Shown: positions 36,301 to 43,800 of the stretch, piece after piece
How positions within the stretch are numbered: the first letter of the stretch is position 1
How the letters are laid out: the number at the start of each line of letters is the position of its first letter
Assembly (NCBI GenBank): GCA_035048485.1
Contig: CM068581.1
Location: 5,360,430 to 5,424,429, forward strand
Length of the DNA stretch: 64,000 nt
Reading direction: 5' to 3'
Source: Pteria penguin
Lineage: Eukaryota; Mollusca; Bivalvia; Pterioida; Pteriidae
Translations under genes and position numbers: made by a program
Notes under the pieces: model-generated
Databases searched by the model: none
What the model was told of the DNA's origin: nothing
What the model saw: only the letters and a program-made list of their open reading frames with translations

Positions 36301-38243
36301 GTTTGATTCTTGTTTTACATCCTGCCAAGGTTTTCTCACTGATATGATGACAGCATTTGTATGATGCATTGTACAGATGTTTAGAATGTGGTTTTTAAAA
36401 AATAGGGTGTCTAGAAATAAACTTTTAGTTCCAGGCATAAGAATACAAATTGATGTTTTTGTGCAGAATAAAATCTTTATTGTGTGTTGTTGTATCTTAT
36501 TCCTGTTGCTTGTACATACATACATACATGTATAATCATATTAAGACATTTTATGATGTGAAAATGTGTAGGAACAGGAAAATTCTTACCCTCAGGATAT
36601 TAATTTCAGTATTTTGTATTTGAAATGTAAATAACTTTATATGATGTTGTTTGCTAATGACATTATTTGTATTCTTAGTCATTAAGGCAGTATAAAGAAC
36701 AACAGAATGACTCAGAAGTCCTCATGTCAGCTCTCACAGCCATGCAGGAAAAAAATACACATCTAGAAAACAGTCTCAGTGCAGAAACACGTATCAAATT
36801 AGACCTTTTTTCAGCATTAGGTGAAGCAAAGAGACAAATAGAAATACTCAAAGGTAATGTACATGTGTAGCACTACATTTATACCTTGATACCAGGTTTC
36901 TGTTCTTATTTTTCCTGACACTGTCAAATAATTATCATTGCCTTTGACTTGTATGTGGTCATGTTAGATGGGGAAGCTTTGAATAATTTAATAAGTAATT
37001 TAAATCCAGGTTAAGGTTACCATTCTCTTTTTAAAATTTGATTGAAAAAAAAATACTGGTTGAGGTTTTATTTTACAAGTCATGAATATATTTGTGTGTT
37101 AGCATATCAATAACTAGGGCTCTAGATCTGCAGATTTTTAGGCCATTATTCCACCCAATTACCAGCAGGAAGAAATTCTTTTTTTCCAATATATTTTTCA
37201 AATTTTCCTGTTCATTTAAAAGATTTTCTGTTGTTTGGTGTTTGTAAATAAATTAAATTAGTGCATTAAATCACATCACACTTAATCATACACTAAATCA
37301 CTATTGATCATGACAATAGCACATAAATCTTGAAGTTATTTCACTGATCTGTCTACAAATTAATCTGAGCATCAGTCTGATGTCTTATCATCGCTTTCTT
37401 CTGTATTTTCAATTTGTTTCACTTACTGTAATTTTAAAGTTGAAAATAATTATACCTTGAAAAGGAAAAAATATGCTGTATCTAATTATTGGGTGATTTC
37501 AGTCTTGACATGGATTTTCTTGTGGTGAGAATTGTCTCTGTTTTAGTGACACAGCGCTGTTTATAGAGAAACTCGTATAGCCATCCACCATGCATCTATT
37601 AATTATTTGAAGAAAGAACACTAGAATTTTTAAAAAAAGGATTTCTATTGTTGACCAGTGGAACACATGAACATACTGTGTAAATTCTAGATCAGTTAAA
37701 TTTATTGATGGTTTTTACATGGATGCTTTCCTTTCATTTAATGTAAATGTCACATTCCAGGATTTACAGTTATAAGTTTTACCATATTTCACTGAAAATT
37801 GTCACCATTTTCCCAATTCTAAGGACCCCAGCTCCTGTTCCAAAATAAGCTGCAAGATTCCTACAGTCTTTGTCAATATCCAAAATTTTAAAAGTGATTA
37901 GTTGTAATTCTACATTTGTGCTGTAGAATAGTCTTTTGTGGTTCCAAAAAAAATGTTAAAGGATTAAGGTAAATTATTTCAGTTTAAGATAATGAAAGTA
38001 TGAATTTCATTTCCAGCCTTGATTCAAGAAAGAGACAAAGAAGTAGGTGAATTGAAGTCCAAGTTTACAGAAGCTATGGCACTAAATATGATGCCTACCA
38101 CTTCAGTTAATGGCGTTGATAGTGACATGACTTCTTCCCCTCTCTACACCTCCAAATACAATGGCATGAAGGAGGAACACATGATCATCAAATCTAACCT
38201 CAATCCAAATGCTTCAGAATTCACACACAAGACAACAATGTAG
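5024..38243 (+). CDS. MACO1: Macoilin (transmembrane protein 57 family), 12 coding exons
   Basis: Multi-pass membrane protein that, in worms and mammals, resides in the rough ER and nuclear envelope of neurons and affects neuronal excitability. Coding exons: 5024-5103, 12020-12161, 17914-18040, 19960-20089, 21627-21693, 25544-25646, 26649-27021, 33005-33163, 33777-33959, 35298-35418, 36679-36853 and 38017-38243. They sum to 1,887 bases, 628 residues, every junction GT..AG and in phase; human macoilin is 664. The N-terminus MKRRNADC and motifs such as FRFEYLWPFWL, YVWVQYVWHTERG and LGFGFKSYVSYKMRL match the family. Residues 1-182 hold several hydrophobic membrane segments; about 216-340 is polar and low-complexity; 340-553 is coiled-coil. 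The C-terminus carries the conserved HLENSLSAETRIKLDLFSAL. The start is the family start. Identification is very secure. Confidence 0.97.
6384..7300 (+). pseudogene. hAT-superfamily transposase relic (C-terminal half, ZNF862/KIAA1586-like)
   Basis: Two overlapping open stretches belong to one reading: 6384 to about 6780, then the next frame to a stop at 7298-7300, so a single frameshift lies near 6775-6796. The first part contains VFSTRWLSFEGSVQAVVDNY, typical of the hAT RNase-H-like region. The second ends with APVSTVDCERGFSKQNLIKT and KLRNSLKVKTLENLMRLSM, the hAT C-terminal dimerisation signature. The N-terminal BED zinc finger and early catalytic part are absent; a CCGTCC repeat lies directly upstream. 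No TIR or target duplication was found. It is probably a 5'-truncated, recently inactivated copy. Confidence 0.85.
8112..8137 (+). repeat. Hairpin head of a CCGTCC element
   Basis: GACCGGATTG, a CAAAG loop and CAATTCTGGTC form an imperfect stem preceded by T-rich sequence and followed by CTGTCCGTCAGTCCGTC. A second half-head lies near 8409-8470. An inverted relative is at 56942-56967. The body contains TGACCTTGACCTT near 8317 and 8935. Confidence 0.75.
9262..9793 (+). repeat. tRNA-derived SINE, interrupted by a second SINE
   Basis: The + strand head GTCGGTGTGGCCTAGTGAAT (A-box) and ACAGGTTCATTTCCC (B-box) begins at 9262. The body runs to 9375, is interrupted by the SINE at 9376-9651, and resumes at 9663 with the sequence around GATCCTTTACTGCTTCAATC through ACATGAAATAACCG. 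The body is related to the inserted SINE, so both belong to one family. Confidence 0.85.
9376..9651 (-). repeat. Inserted tRNA-derived SINE with 11-bp target duplication
   Basis: A - strand SINE: the head at its right end has the B-box GGGGTTCGAGTCCCG and the A-box GCCTAGTGGTATCGC, and the tail at its left end is a GATT repeat. The 11-mer aaaaccaagat occurs at 9365-9375 and 9652-9662, so the insertion can be read directly. The first about 10 bases of the head seen in the 479-587 copy are missing. Confidence 0.9.
10301..10800. repeat. 50-bp minisatellite, about 10 copies
   Basis: Units begin GAGCTCCTGGGTTCTGGGGC and contain CTAGGTATTGGTGTATAATG. Period is 49-50 bp, with copies drifting by point changes and 1-bp deletions toward the 3' end. 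Confidence 0.95.
11370..11545. repeat. TA repeat plus hairpin related to 4402-4543
   Basis: A TA tract (about 11370-11406) is followed by arms GTTTTATATGTCTTTGTGCT (from 11453) and the complement-like AAGCACAAAAACATATAAAC (ending 11543). The motif TATGTCTTTGTGCTT also occurs beside the AT microsatellite at 4548, suggesting one family that carries the dinucleotide repeat. Confidence 0.6.
12020..12161 (+). CDS. MACO1: Macoilin exon 2 (residues 27-74)
   Basis: Encodes TFLYLKFLMVWALVLMADF, the first membrane segment, then FRFEYLWPFWLLVRSVYDSF. Acceptor TTACAG|C, donor CTT|GTAAGT, ending in phase 0. Confidence 0.96.
12281..14353 (+). mobile_element. AGCTCACC hairpin-headed element, copy A
   Basis: Starts with the hairpin AGCTCACCTGAGCC / GGCTCAAGTGAGCT (12285-12315) followed by GTCCGTCCGTCC, and ends GGCCCACTTGGGCCTCTTG, which has its own 6-bp stem. 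Near the right end, CTCAGGTGAGC mirrors the start. The interior repeats a roughly 510-bp block (about 12640 and 13150) around CATAATTATGGTAAGGAAT. It is closely similar to 22387-23960 apart from the 380-bp MITE inserted at 13829. No coding capacity. It may be a non-autonomous Helitron/Helentron-like element; class not proven. Confidence 0.8.
13829..14208. mobile_element. 380-bp MITE, copy 2, nested in AGCTCACC element
   Basis: Ends CAATCTGATTAAAACC and GGTTTTAATCAGATTG with long imperfect TIRs. It is flanked by a perfect 9-bp duplication ggtctgaaa (13820-13828 and 14209-14217). The undisturbed site is visible in the sister element near 23815 (GGCCTGAAATAAA). Same family as 1877-2255. Confidence 0.9.
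14353..15060 (+). repeat. Hairpin-headed element with about 161-bp monomers
   Basis: Head TATGCCCCC..GGGGGCATA with inner CCAT/ATGG pairing (14353-14384), then TCCGTCATTC. Four body monomers follow, marked by AAGGTTTGAT near 14451, 14612, 14773 and 14939 (steps 161, 161, 166). It abuts the end of copy A of the AGCTCACC element. Confidence 0.85.
16844..17440 (+). repeat. Hairpin-headed element, second TATGCCC type
   Basis: The stem TATGCCC..GGGCATA (16844-16874) encloses CCAT/ATGG as in the 14353 element and is followed by the same TAGTGTTA. The body then diverges. The right boundary is uncertain. Confidence 0.6.
17914..18040 (+). CDS. MACO1: Macoilin exon 3 (residues 75-117)
   Basis: Encodes AFSMFFVCIAVTSDVVCYLF and WLFFAASTYVWVQYVWHT, two hydrophobic segments. 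Acceptor TTGCAG|GCT, donor ACAG|GTAGGA, ending in phase 1. Confidence 0.96.
18275..18435. mobile_element. Short MITE with CAGTGGCRGAT termini, second copy
   Basis: Starts CAGTGGCAGATCC and ends TAAATCCGCCACTG. Flanked by catga on both sides (18270-18274, 18436-18440). Same G-rich/C-rich inner tracts as 3034-3168. A left-end fragment of the family lies at about 29341-29377. Confidence 0.8.
18640..18825 (-). repeat. tRNA-derived SINE, different family
   Basis: On the - strand the head reads ACCAGGTAGCGCAGTCTGTA with a B-box-like CTGGATTAGATTCC. The body on the + strand contains GTGGGAGGAAACCAGAGTAC and CGAAGAAAACCCACG, a block I recognise as widespread in animal SINEs. Boundaries approximate. 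Confidence 0.7.
18919..19609 (+). repeat. Hairpin-headed element with about 145-bp monomers
   Basis: Head CCCCCA..TGGGGG (18919-18946), then CTGTCTGTATGTCAGTCTGT. Four body monomers are marked by CCATAACTTC-like sequence at 19011, 19157, 19301 and 19446 (steps 146, 144, 145). Most monomers carry AAGGTCAAGGTCACAGTGCA or a close variant. A SINE is inserted at its right end. Confidence 0.9.
19621..19793 (+). repeat. Full-length tRNA-derived SINE with 11-bp target duplication
   Basis: Head GGCAGGCGTGGTGTAGTGGT (A-box TGGTGTAGTGG) and B-box GGGTTCGATTCCC. The body holds CGTGATATAACTGAAATATT and TTGAAAGCGACGTAAAAC, a block common in molluscan SINEs. The tail is CAACCAACCAACCAA. The target duplication tctttaagtga is at 19610-19620 and 19794-19804. 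The intact boxes and duplication suggest a young copy. Confidence 0.92.
19960..20089 (+). CDS. MACO1: Macoilin exon 4 (residues 117-160)
   Basis: Encodes RGICLPTVSLWLLFVYIEAS and FNLDLCRPFAAH. Acceptor TTTCAG|AA, donor CACTG|GTAAGA; the split Cys codon is completed in exon 5. Confidence 0.96.
20217..21180 (+). repeat. AGCTCACC-like element rich in TGACCTTG
   Basis: Begins TAGCTCACCAGAACTAATG and shows degenerate repeats ending in phrases such as GGTGACCTTGACCTTGGAC (near 21018) and TTGTGACCTTGGCCTTGAAC (near 20920). The head stem is eroded. Fills most of macoilin intron 4. Confidence 0.65.
21627..21693 (+). CDS. MACO1: Macoilin exon 5 (residues 160-182)
   Basis: Encodes IGYPVVTLGFGFKSYVSYKM then RL. 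Acceptor TTGCAG|T after a long T tract, donor TTG|GTAAGT, phase 0. Confidence 0.96.
21896..21926 (+). repeat. Diverged AGCTCACC hairpin head
   Basis: AGCTTACTTGAGCC..AGCTTTAGTGAGCT, a weakened stem followed by GTGCATCGTCCATCATCC. A short body with repeated TTTTCACATTTTCAACTTTT-like stretches runs to about 22170. Confidence 0.6.
22387..23960 (+). mobile_element. AGCTCACC hairpin-headed element, copy B
   Basis: Same head (22392-22422), body and end (GCCCACTTGGGCCTCTTG) as 12281-14353 but without the nested MITE. Inside is a B-box-like GGTTCAAATCC (near 23548; copy A near 13530), also found in a fragment at 29387-29700. Confidence 0.85.
24010..24600 (+). repeat. Hairpin-headed element, ATGCCCGCAT type
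   Basis: Stem ATGCCCGCAT / ATGTGGGCGTAT (24010-24036) is followed by TCTGTCCGTCCGTCC. Repeats of TCCTTAACTAAAGGGGGAAC and GTGCATGTGGGTTTCAAAGT follow to about 24530. It ends near ATGCAGGCGTATCATGC. Confidence 0.75.
25544..25646 (+). CDS. MACO1: Macoilin exon 6 (residues 183-217)
   Basis: Encodes RKQKDVQKENEFYLNLIQQA and LPTELQREFLEKQK, the cytosolic segment after the last membrane region. Acceptor TTTCAG|CGA, donor AAAAAG|GTTTGT, phase 1. Confidence 0.95.
26649..27021 (+). CDS. MACO1: Macoilin exon 7 (residues 217-341), variable polar region
   Basis: Acidic, Asn/Ser/Lys-rich stretch, poorly conserved in the family at this position. Acceptor TTTTTCAG|CTTTACC completes an Ala codon. A second in-phase acceptor, TGTACAG|AACTG, lies at about 26624 and would add eight residues (ELSQSYFS). 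Donor TCAAG|GTAAGA. Confidence 0.88.
27155..28082. mobile_element. pogo/Tigger-like element, 928 bp, decayed
   Basis: Left end CAGTCAAACGTCGATATCTC and right end GAGATATCGAGGTTTGACTG are inverted copies, flanked by TA on both sides (27153-27154, 28083-28084). GATATCTCGAA is repeated several times inside both ends. No convincing transposase frame remains. The TIR and TA target fit the Tc1/mariner-pogo group. Confidence 0.88.
28431..28457 (+). repeat. Perfect 12-bp hairpin
   Basis: AAGATACTCCTT, ATC loop, AAGGAGTATCTT, preceded by a T tract and followed by ACTGTTATCATGC and GTCCACCCATC. The placement matches the hairpin heads elsewhere in this window. Confidence 0.7.
28961..29103. mobile_element. 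143-bp palindromic MITE with 9-bp target duplication
   Basis: Ends TAGCCTGAGATTCTCTGCCC and its near complement, about 40-bp arms. Flanked by ttttcattg at 28952-28960 and 29104-29112, a perfect 9-bp duplication, again MULE-like. Confidence 0.88.
29341..29700 (+). repeat. Truncated MITE end joined to AGCTCACC-element fragment
   Basis: 29341-29377 is a CAGTGGTAGATCCAGG left end of the 5-bp-duplication family. From 29387 the sequence is the 3' part of the AGCTCACC element, from ACCATGTCTAAAAACTAGG to the GTGCAAAAAAGTGTTG block. Both pieces are truncated. Confidence 0.75.
29711..30400 (+). repeat. Hairpin-headed element with about 160-bp monomers
   Basis: Head TACCCCCGTC AAAA GACGGG (29711-29730), then GTCCGTCCGTCCATCC. 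Body monomers are marked by ACTTAAGTAA-like sequence at 29791, 29950, 30111 and 30279 (steps 159, 161, 168). An inverted relative of the head is at 57160-57195. Confidence 0.85.
30859..31600 (+). repeat. Hairpin-headed element, GGTCT/AGACC type
   Basis: Stem GGTCT TGC AGACC (30859-30871) followed by GGGGGTATATAGCG. Degenerate monomers are marked by GCTTTCATATTTCA-like sequence near 30979, 31132 and 31271. They carry TTGTGACCT phrases. Confidence 0.7.
31848..32300 (+). repeat. Hairpin-headed element with 145-bp monomers
   Basis: Head CCCCTCGCAAC AGT GTTGCAGGGG (31848-31871), followed by AGATATAGTAAC. Monomers are marked by GACACTTTAGAAG-like sequence at 31938, 32083 and 32227 (steps 145 and 144). 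Each holds AAAGGTCAAAGGTTAAGGTC or a similar phrase. Confidence 0.85.
32550..32935. repeat. 30-bp minisatellite, about 13 copies
   Basis: Unit CTTATCTGACTGATGCAGTA plus CTTTACCTTT with small variants, directly upstream of macoilin exon 8 (about 70 bp away). Confidence 0.95.
33005..33163 (+). CDS. MACO1: Macoilin exon 8 (residues 341-394)
   Basis: Start of the coiled coil: LESDVKKLKADLQSSRNTEQ then ELRSQMNQYITGDKSLRSEL. Acceptor TTATAG|G, donor AATAA|GTAAGT. Confidence 0.96.
33777..33959 (+). CDS. MACO1: Macoilin exon 9 (residues 394-455)
   Basis: Encodes QDKQNIAILEKKMNEERKIR and KKVEEAAAARAVAIATAAR, matching the conserved Ala-rich part of the vertebrate coiled coil. Acceptor TTGCAG|ACTT, donor GCCAG|GTCATT. 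Confidence 0.96.
34632..34793. repeat. Palindromic element with about 60-bp arms
   Basis: Ends CTCTTTTATAG and CTATAAAAGAG; the arms include GATGCATCAGTTACACC and its near complement, and GGTCTCAAAATCATG. No clear target duplication was found. Confidence 0.75.
35298..35418 (+). CDS. MACO1: Macoilin exon 10 (residues 455-495)
   Basis: Encodes VECTDSCKARQRNIENDIKQ and RDLHMREEQYRQLEYENQ. Acceptor TTTTAG|A after a T tract, donor AATCAG|GTATTT, phase 0. Confidence 0.95.
35445..36375. repeat. About 85-bp satellite derived from a SINE tail, 11 copies
   Basis: Each unit contains GTTTGATTCTTGTTTTACAT, CCTGCCAAGGTTTTCTCACT and GACAGCATCTGTCTGATGCA; period 69-88 bp. The order and wording match the tail half of the SINE at 9376-9651 (GATTTTTGTTTTACGTTGCA, TATTTCACGTATATGGTGAC, GGCATCTGCCTGATGC), so the satellite probably arose by tandem amplification of SINE sequence. 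Open frames in it are not genes. Confidence 0.9.
36679..36853 (+). CDS. MACO1: Macoilin exon 11 (residues 496-554)
   Basis: Holds the most conserved C-terminal block: SEVLMSALTAMQEKNTHLEN, SLSAETRIKLDLFSALGEAK. Acceptor TCTTAG|TCA, donor CAAAG|GTAATG. Confidence 0.97.
38017..38243 (+). CDS. MACO1: Macoilin exon 12, C-terminus and stop
   Basis: Encodes LIQERDKEVGELKSKFTEAM, then a Ser/Thr-rich tail with SSPLYTSKYNG and NLNPNASEF, the latter matching the LDPNAS tail of vertebrate macoilin. Stop TAG at 38241-38243. Confidence 0.96.
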
Positions 38244-40540
38244 AGAGGTGCAGGAGGACAACTTTTAATTTGTGCTACTTACAAGTGTATCTTGTAAATT
38301 TATAATCTTTTGAGATAGGAGTTTTTGTTGTTTCAAGGCTTTGGTTATTGTTATATCGTATATGCATGAAAATGAACAGCATCACAGAATAATCAGTAGT
38401 ACATATGGCAGACAAAGTTAGCTCTACATTGGCTTTCTCGGTGATACTGATGTAATAGAGAAATGTATGAAATTAATAAATATGGAAGAAGAGTTACCTG
38501 CTACATGCCCTAAATGTTATCTTGATGTGGTAATTATTATTATTTGAACAGAACGAATACTAGAAGTAATTTTTAGTATTTTTGATGTTTTTAAAAATAC
38601 AGTACAAAAATTTGTAAGATGATTTTTAAAATAAAGAAATCTAGGAATGAGGTCTAAAATATGTTTCCATGGATTTCATTTCCTTTACCCAGGTTATTCA
38701 TTATTGATCATTTGCATCCTATACACTTACAGAGGCTGATTGATAGAGTGTGTCGATGTATATTTGATTATTCTGGGAAGCTGTTGTACAGGTAATGTCA
38801 TAGTACACACCAGACCCAGAGTGAACATCTGCTGAGGACCAGCTGATAAACACACATACATATATATGTATTTCCATTCTTACAATGTCAGTCTATATAC
38901 AATAATTTGAAGTTCAAAAAAGATAATTACACTTGCAGTTCCTGTAACATGCATGCAAGTCAGGATGTGTATATACCTCTTGTAATGAGTGTTAATTATC
39001 ATATATTGATGTATGTGTTAACTGCTTTAATGTGTGTATCAGTCAAAAGCACATACATGTCTGTACTGCCTTAACTGTCAGACACACATGTGTTCTTACT
39101 GTTACAAGTAGATTCTTGCTCTTTGTTTTCTCTCAGTTATTTACTGTTATTGTTCAAGTATTTACTCCTTACATATCATTGTCTGACCTATGATTGTAAT
39201 TTACAGGAAATGTCACTGTACACCTACCATTGCTGGTGTGCCGTTTGACATTGACGTAATCTATCTGTTGAATGCCTATTGGCTATCATACTAAACATCA
39301 AGATGCAGCTCTTTTCCCATGACATTGTTCAGATATATTTCTTTACATTAAACAATGGCATTTTTTCAGCAACAGATTTTGTTAAAATGTTGAGGATTTA
39401 TCATTGTGCCTTGAAGTTTTGGAAGGTGTGTTACTTAATTTATATAATTGATTTGAAATACTTATACAAGTGCACAAGTTGCTGGCAAGAAACCTAATTT
39501 GTTTTATTTGATTTGATACATGTTTAACTGTTCAATAATTGAAATTAAAAAGTGTCAATGAAAAGGAAATGTATGGAATTCAGATTCAATATTTTGCATA
39601 ACTTTCAGTTGTTAATAGGAGTATTGTTGACAGTGCTTTTTCCCCTCTTAAATTCAAACGGATGAATTTGTTTATACTTATTTCTACATTAATTTCATTG
39701 GTAAAGAATATCAAAGTTTAAATTCTTTCTTTACATCATTTTTACAAAATCAAATAGTCCTAACTTTCGGCCATATCCGATGATGTTGCAATGACAGTTC
39801 CTACACTTAGATATCATACTGATTGAAGAGGTAAGAGTGTGCATTGAAATGATCAGTTTTTATCAGGAATTTAATGATAAGTACATGTTAAGGTCGGTTT
39901 CAGTTGTCATCACAGTTATAGTGTATAAACAAATTCTTTTTCAAAAGGCTGTGCTATTTTAATTTGGTTCGTACATTTACACTGTAAAATAAAGGAAAAA
40001 ATATGACATTCAGTTTAAAATTATATTAATGAGAAGTTATACTTCAATAGCAAGTCCCATGATGACGTATTTTGATCAAAGTCAGTAATGAAAAAGATTT
40101 TATCTTCCTGATAATATGTAGCAGATACAGTGTTGAAGTTTCTTAATTTGCAGGTCCATATTTTTGAGATTTTATCGAGACAGTTATAGTGGTACGCTAT
40201 TTAATGACTGACAATTCTTTAATATGTCCAGTTCGTTAATTTATCTTGTGTGGTGAACATTATTATTTCCTAGTAAGTTTTAAGTTCTTGACATGACATG
40301 GGATGCTGGATATATAGTCTCTATCACTTTGGTTTACATTTTGTGCTATGTGAAGTACATGTAACAGTAATTGACTGAAGCCCGACAGTCCTCGGTTGAG
40401 TATTAGATATTGTTTGTACTACAGTGGTATATATATGTGTTGCTTGATGTCTAGTTTCTGTGTGTACAATCACACATTTTCTTTCTAGTTCATTTTAGAA
40501 GAAATATCGACCTAAACAAAGGCCGCCACACTTTGCCAGT
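38244..40540 (+). other. Macoilin 3' UTR and downstream flank
   Basis: AATAAA at 38630-38635 is a candidate polyadenylation signal about 390 bases after the stop; another AAATAAAGG lies near 39988. The sequence is AT-rich and less repeat-laden than the introns. No second gene is visible. Confidence 0.5.
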
Positions 40541-40549
40541 ATTGAAAGT

Positions 40550-40869
40550 GTCACTGGCTGTCAGAATGTCAGTCACGTGATAAGTGTCACTGGCTGTCAG
40601 AATATCAGCCTTATGATAAGTGTCACTGGCTGTCAGAATATCAGCCTTGTGATAAGTGTCACTGGCTGTCAGAATGTCAGTCTCGTGATAAGTGTCACTG
40701 GCTGTCAGAATGTAAGTCTCGTGATAACTGTCACTGGCTGTCAGAATGTCAGCCTCGTGATAAGTGTCACTGGCTGTCAGAATATCAGTCTCGTGATAAG
40801 TGTCACTGGCTGTCAGAATGTCAGCCTCGTGATAAGGGTCACTGGCTGTCAGAATGTCAGTCACGTGAT
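40550..40869. repeat. 36-bp minisatellite, 9 copies
   Basis: Unit GTCACTGGCTGTCAGAATGT then CAGCCTCGTGATAAGT, with exact 36-bp spacing from 40550 to 40838. Because 36 is a multiple of three, open frames of 12-residue repeats appear on both strands. Confidence 0.97.
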
Positions 40870-43800
40870 TAGCTGTTCTAAGGGATCATTTCAGCTGAAA
40901 AGTCTCAAATTTGCTGCCAGAAATAAAAGATAGCAAATGGATTTTGTTCTGTATTTATTTAACTTGTGAAATATGTACATATATTTTCGGACACCTGTTC
41001 AGGATTCCTAGTGGAAACAGTATTTTACAATATTTGATTTACTCCTTTATATAGTAATGATGTGTACATTCTTCACAATTTGTTGAAAATAATATTTTAA
41101 TGTAATTTAAGCATGGATATGAAAAAGTACAATGTAAATTATTCTTTTGTACAAAGAACAGCAGGTCAGGTACGTAGTGCATAAAAGAGACCACGGTCAT
41201 TAATGTTCTAAATATGATGAGTGTTCTTGACGACCGGGTCGTAGTAAAATATATGCAGAAAAAAGCTTCACGCTTAGCTATTTATGCGGGCATCATAACA
41301 TTTGGTAAGGAATCCCTTTGTATACCGGTGATAAGAGTGGATAGTGTAGTATAAAAGCATGACCAAGAAGGACTTAGGCATGACCCTGTTTGTTCCTTTC
41401 GTGCAAAGTGCATGTGCTGTTTTGTAGGATGTAGATGGGGTCTTTTTAATAAATGACACGTATGTATGCATCACTTTTGAGAAGGAAACGATTAAGACCA
41501 AACTCTGTAGAAAACTCGATAAAGGCAGGGATGTATAGCACATATATACTATACACGTCCCAGGTGAAGGTGTGCTGTTAAACCAGGGCGATCACCTCCA
41601 GTGCAGAAATTGTTCATTGGCATGGAACTGAACCAGCATGTCGCATATCCAGCTCCATCACACTTCGTCTGTTTCTAAATACGAGAAAGGACCCTATTTT
41701 ACCATCATTATGTCTTACAGGACTACGGAATACTGGCTCTTGTAGACTTTTTACACAACAGAATATACATTTTTTTCACCAGTGCATCGAAACCTTTAAC
41801 GTCGCTGTCATCGGGATACCGATGTATACAGTTATGGATCAAACTGTAAAATAACACGAAATTTTTCATAGGAACTAAAAGTTTAATATGGAGCTCGTAA
41901 CTTATCAATCACCCCTCCTAAGTCACTCACCTCTAAGCCTGTATAACATTGTCAGTAATCGAGGCGTATGTTTGATGGTAGTGAGATCACCAATAAATTT
42001 TTCCATTGAACAGAGAAAAAAAACTGGCTACAGGTTTCGCAATTTTTTTTTACTAAGTACTGGACGTACTCCGAACGTATGAGACCCAACAAATGCAGAG
42101 GTCGATGCTACTCACTAAATTAGGACTGCCAAATGTAAGCTATTGTAATTTTAATCTACTTGTGAAATACAGACTTTTACATTAATTCAAAAGTCATTAA
42201 CCCAATGAAAGACTTTGCCATATTGAATCTGTTCGTGTGAATATATAAAGGCTATATCTCTTGCATATCAAAATTGCCAGGATAAAATTTTTAAAAAGTA
42301 GATCAAAGTCGAAAGTCATGGTACAAAATGAATGACCTTGCCACATTGAATCTAATATTTACAGAACACGAAAGCCCCATCCCTTACAGACAGAATTTTT
42401 GAATAGTAGGAAATTGACCCTTCCACTTCAATCGGAACACCGTCGCCATTTTTTTTACAAAAATAGACTCGGAAGCCCCACGGCGCAGCGATATATACCA
42501 AATTGCTTCAATTCTTCGGCTTTCGTCGTAGGAGCACTTTGCGAAATGAGGCGAAAAAAAGTTTATAGGATTGCTTTGTAATTTAGGATATGAGAAGTTC
42601 AGTATGAAATGTAATACCCGTTTTGATGAATATTATACAATCGTAACGGTAATTCAGTAATCGTAGCAAATTTCACATTTTTATTTTAAATGTTAGAGTA
42701 TTGGAAATGAATCCGAGGAAAATCGAAGTGACATTTAGCAAACGAATGTTTTATTGCTGCTCTCTTTAATAAATCAATGCAATGACACAAAAAAAATGTG
42801 TAAATAACAAAAAGACATAAAAAAAACCCCAAATAAAATACAAAAACAAAAGACGTCAAAAATTTATTTCGGAAGGGAACTAATAGTCTGAAAAGACGTC
42901 CGAAAGCATAAAAAAGTCTGTTTCCGATTTGAACGAAAAGAACAAAGTTGACTGTTACATCCTTCTAGAACACTCGGATACAGTTAGTTTTTATACTCTA
43001 TGCACTTCTTATGAAGATTTTCAAGGAGGCAATCCCTGTTGGCAGCTCTCAATAAAAACATAAACTTTGTAGAGGTCCCCTTGTACTACAAGTATACGAC
43101 GTTTGATCAAAATGTGCCCGGTAGTAAAGAGAAGTCGAGAATGTGAAGGTTTACGGACGACGGACAGTGCGTCATCACATTAGTCCACTTGAACCTTTGA
43201 CAGAAGTGAGTTAAACCAAATGTAGAGGATCTTGAGTACTTTATCCATACTGAGTACCACGTTTCATCAAAATTTTGTTCACTGGTTTTGGAAAAATCGA
43301 GAAAAAAATGAAGTTTATTGTACTTCAGTCCTTAGCTCAAATGAGCCAAAATGATTGAATTGACCCCCAGTTTCGACTTTCCATTTTAGATATTCGAGTC
43401 ACAATGGTAAGCTGTCTTCGTCTGTAGTGGTTCCCATTAACAATTGAACGTTTTTGTTTCTTAACAAGAGTCAATATAGCTCAATCAGCTCAGTGCTTGG
43501 TTCGTAGACCAGTGGTCCTGGGTTCGAGTTACGCTTGTGTCCTGTTTTAATATGAAACAGTACACGCCACAGTACCGTGTCACGGTAGACGTTGCATACA
43601 ATATATCCCTAGCTGCCTAGAAATTCCAGTCCAGAGCGTTGCATCTCGTAGATGCTGTCGCCAGTTAAGCAAGATCAGACTGGTACACGTGATGCATGAC
43701 TAAAGAAGTAAAAAAAAACCCAAAAAACATTAAACAAACTCCCCCATTAGTAAAAGATCCCCACCCCAAATACTAACAAAAATATATTATGATACGCTTC

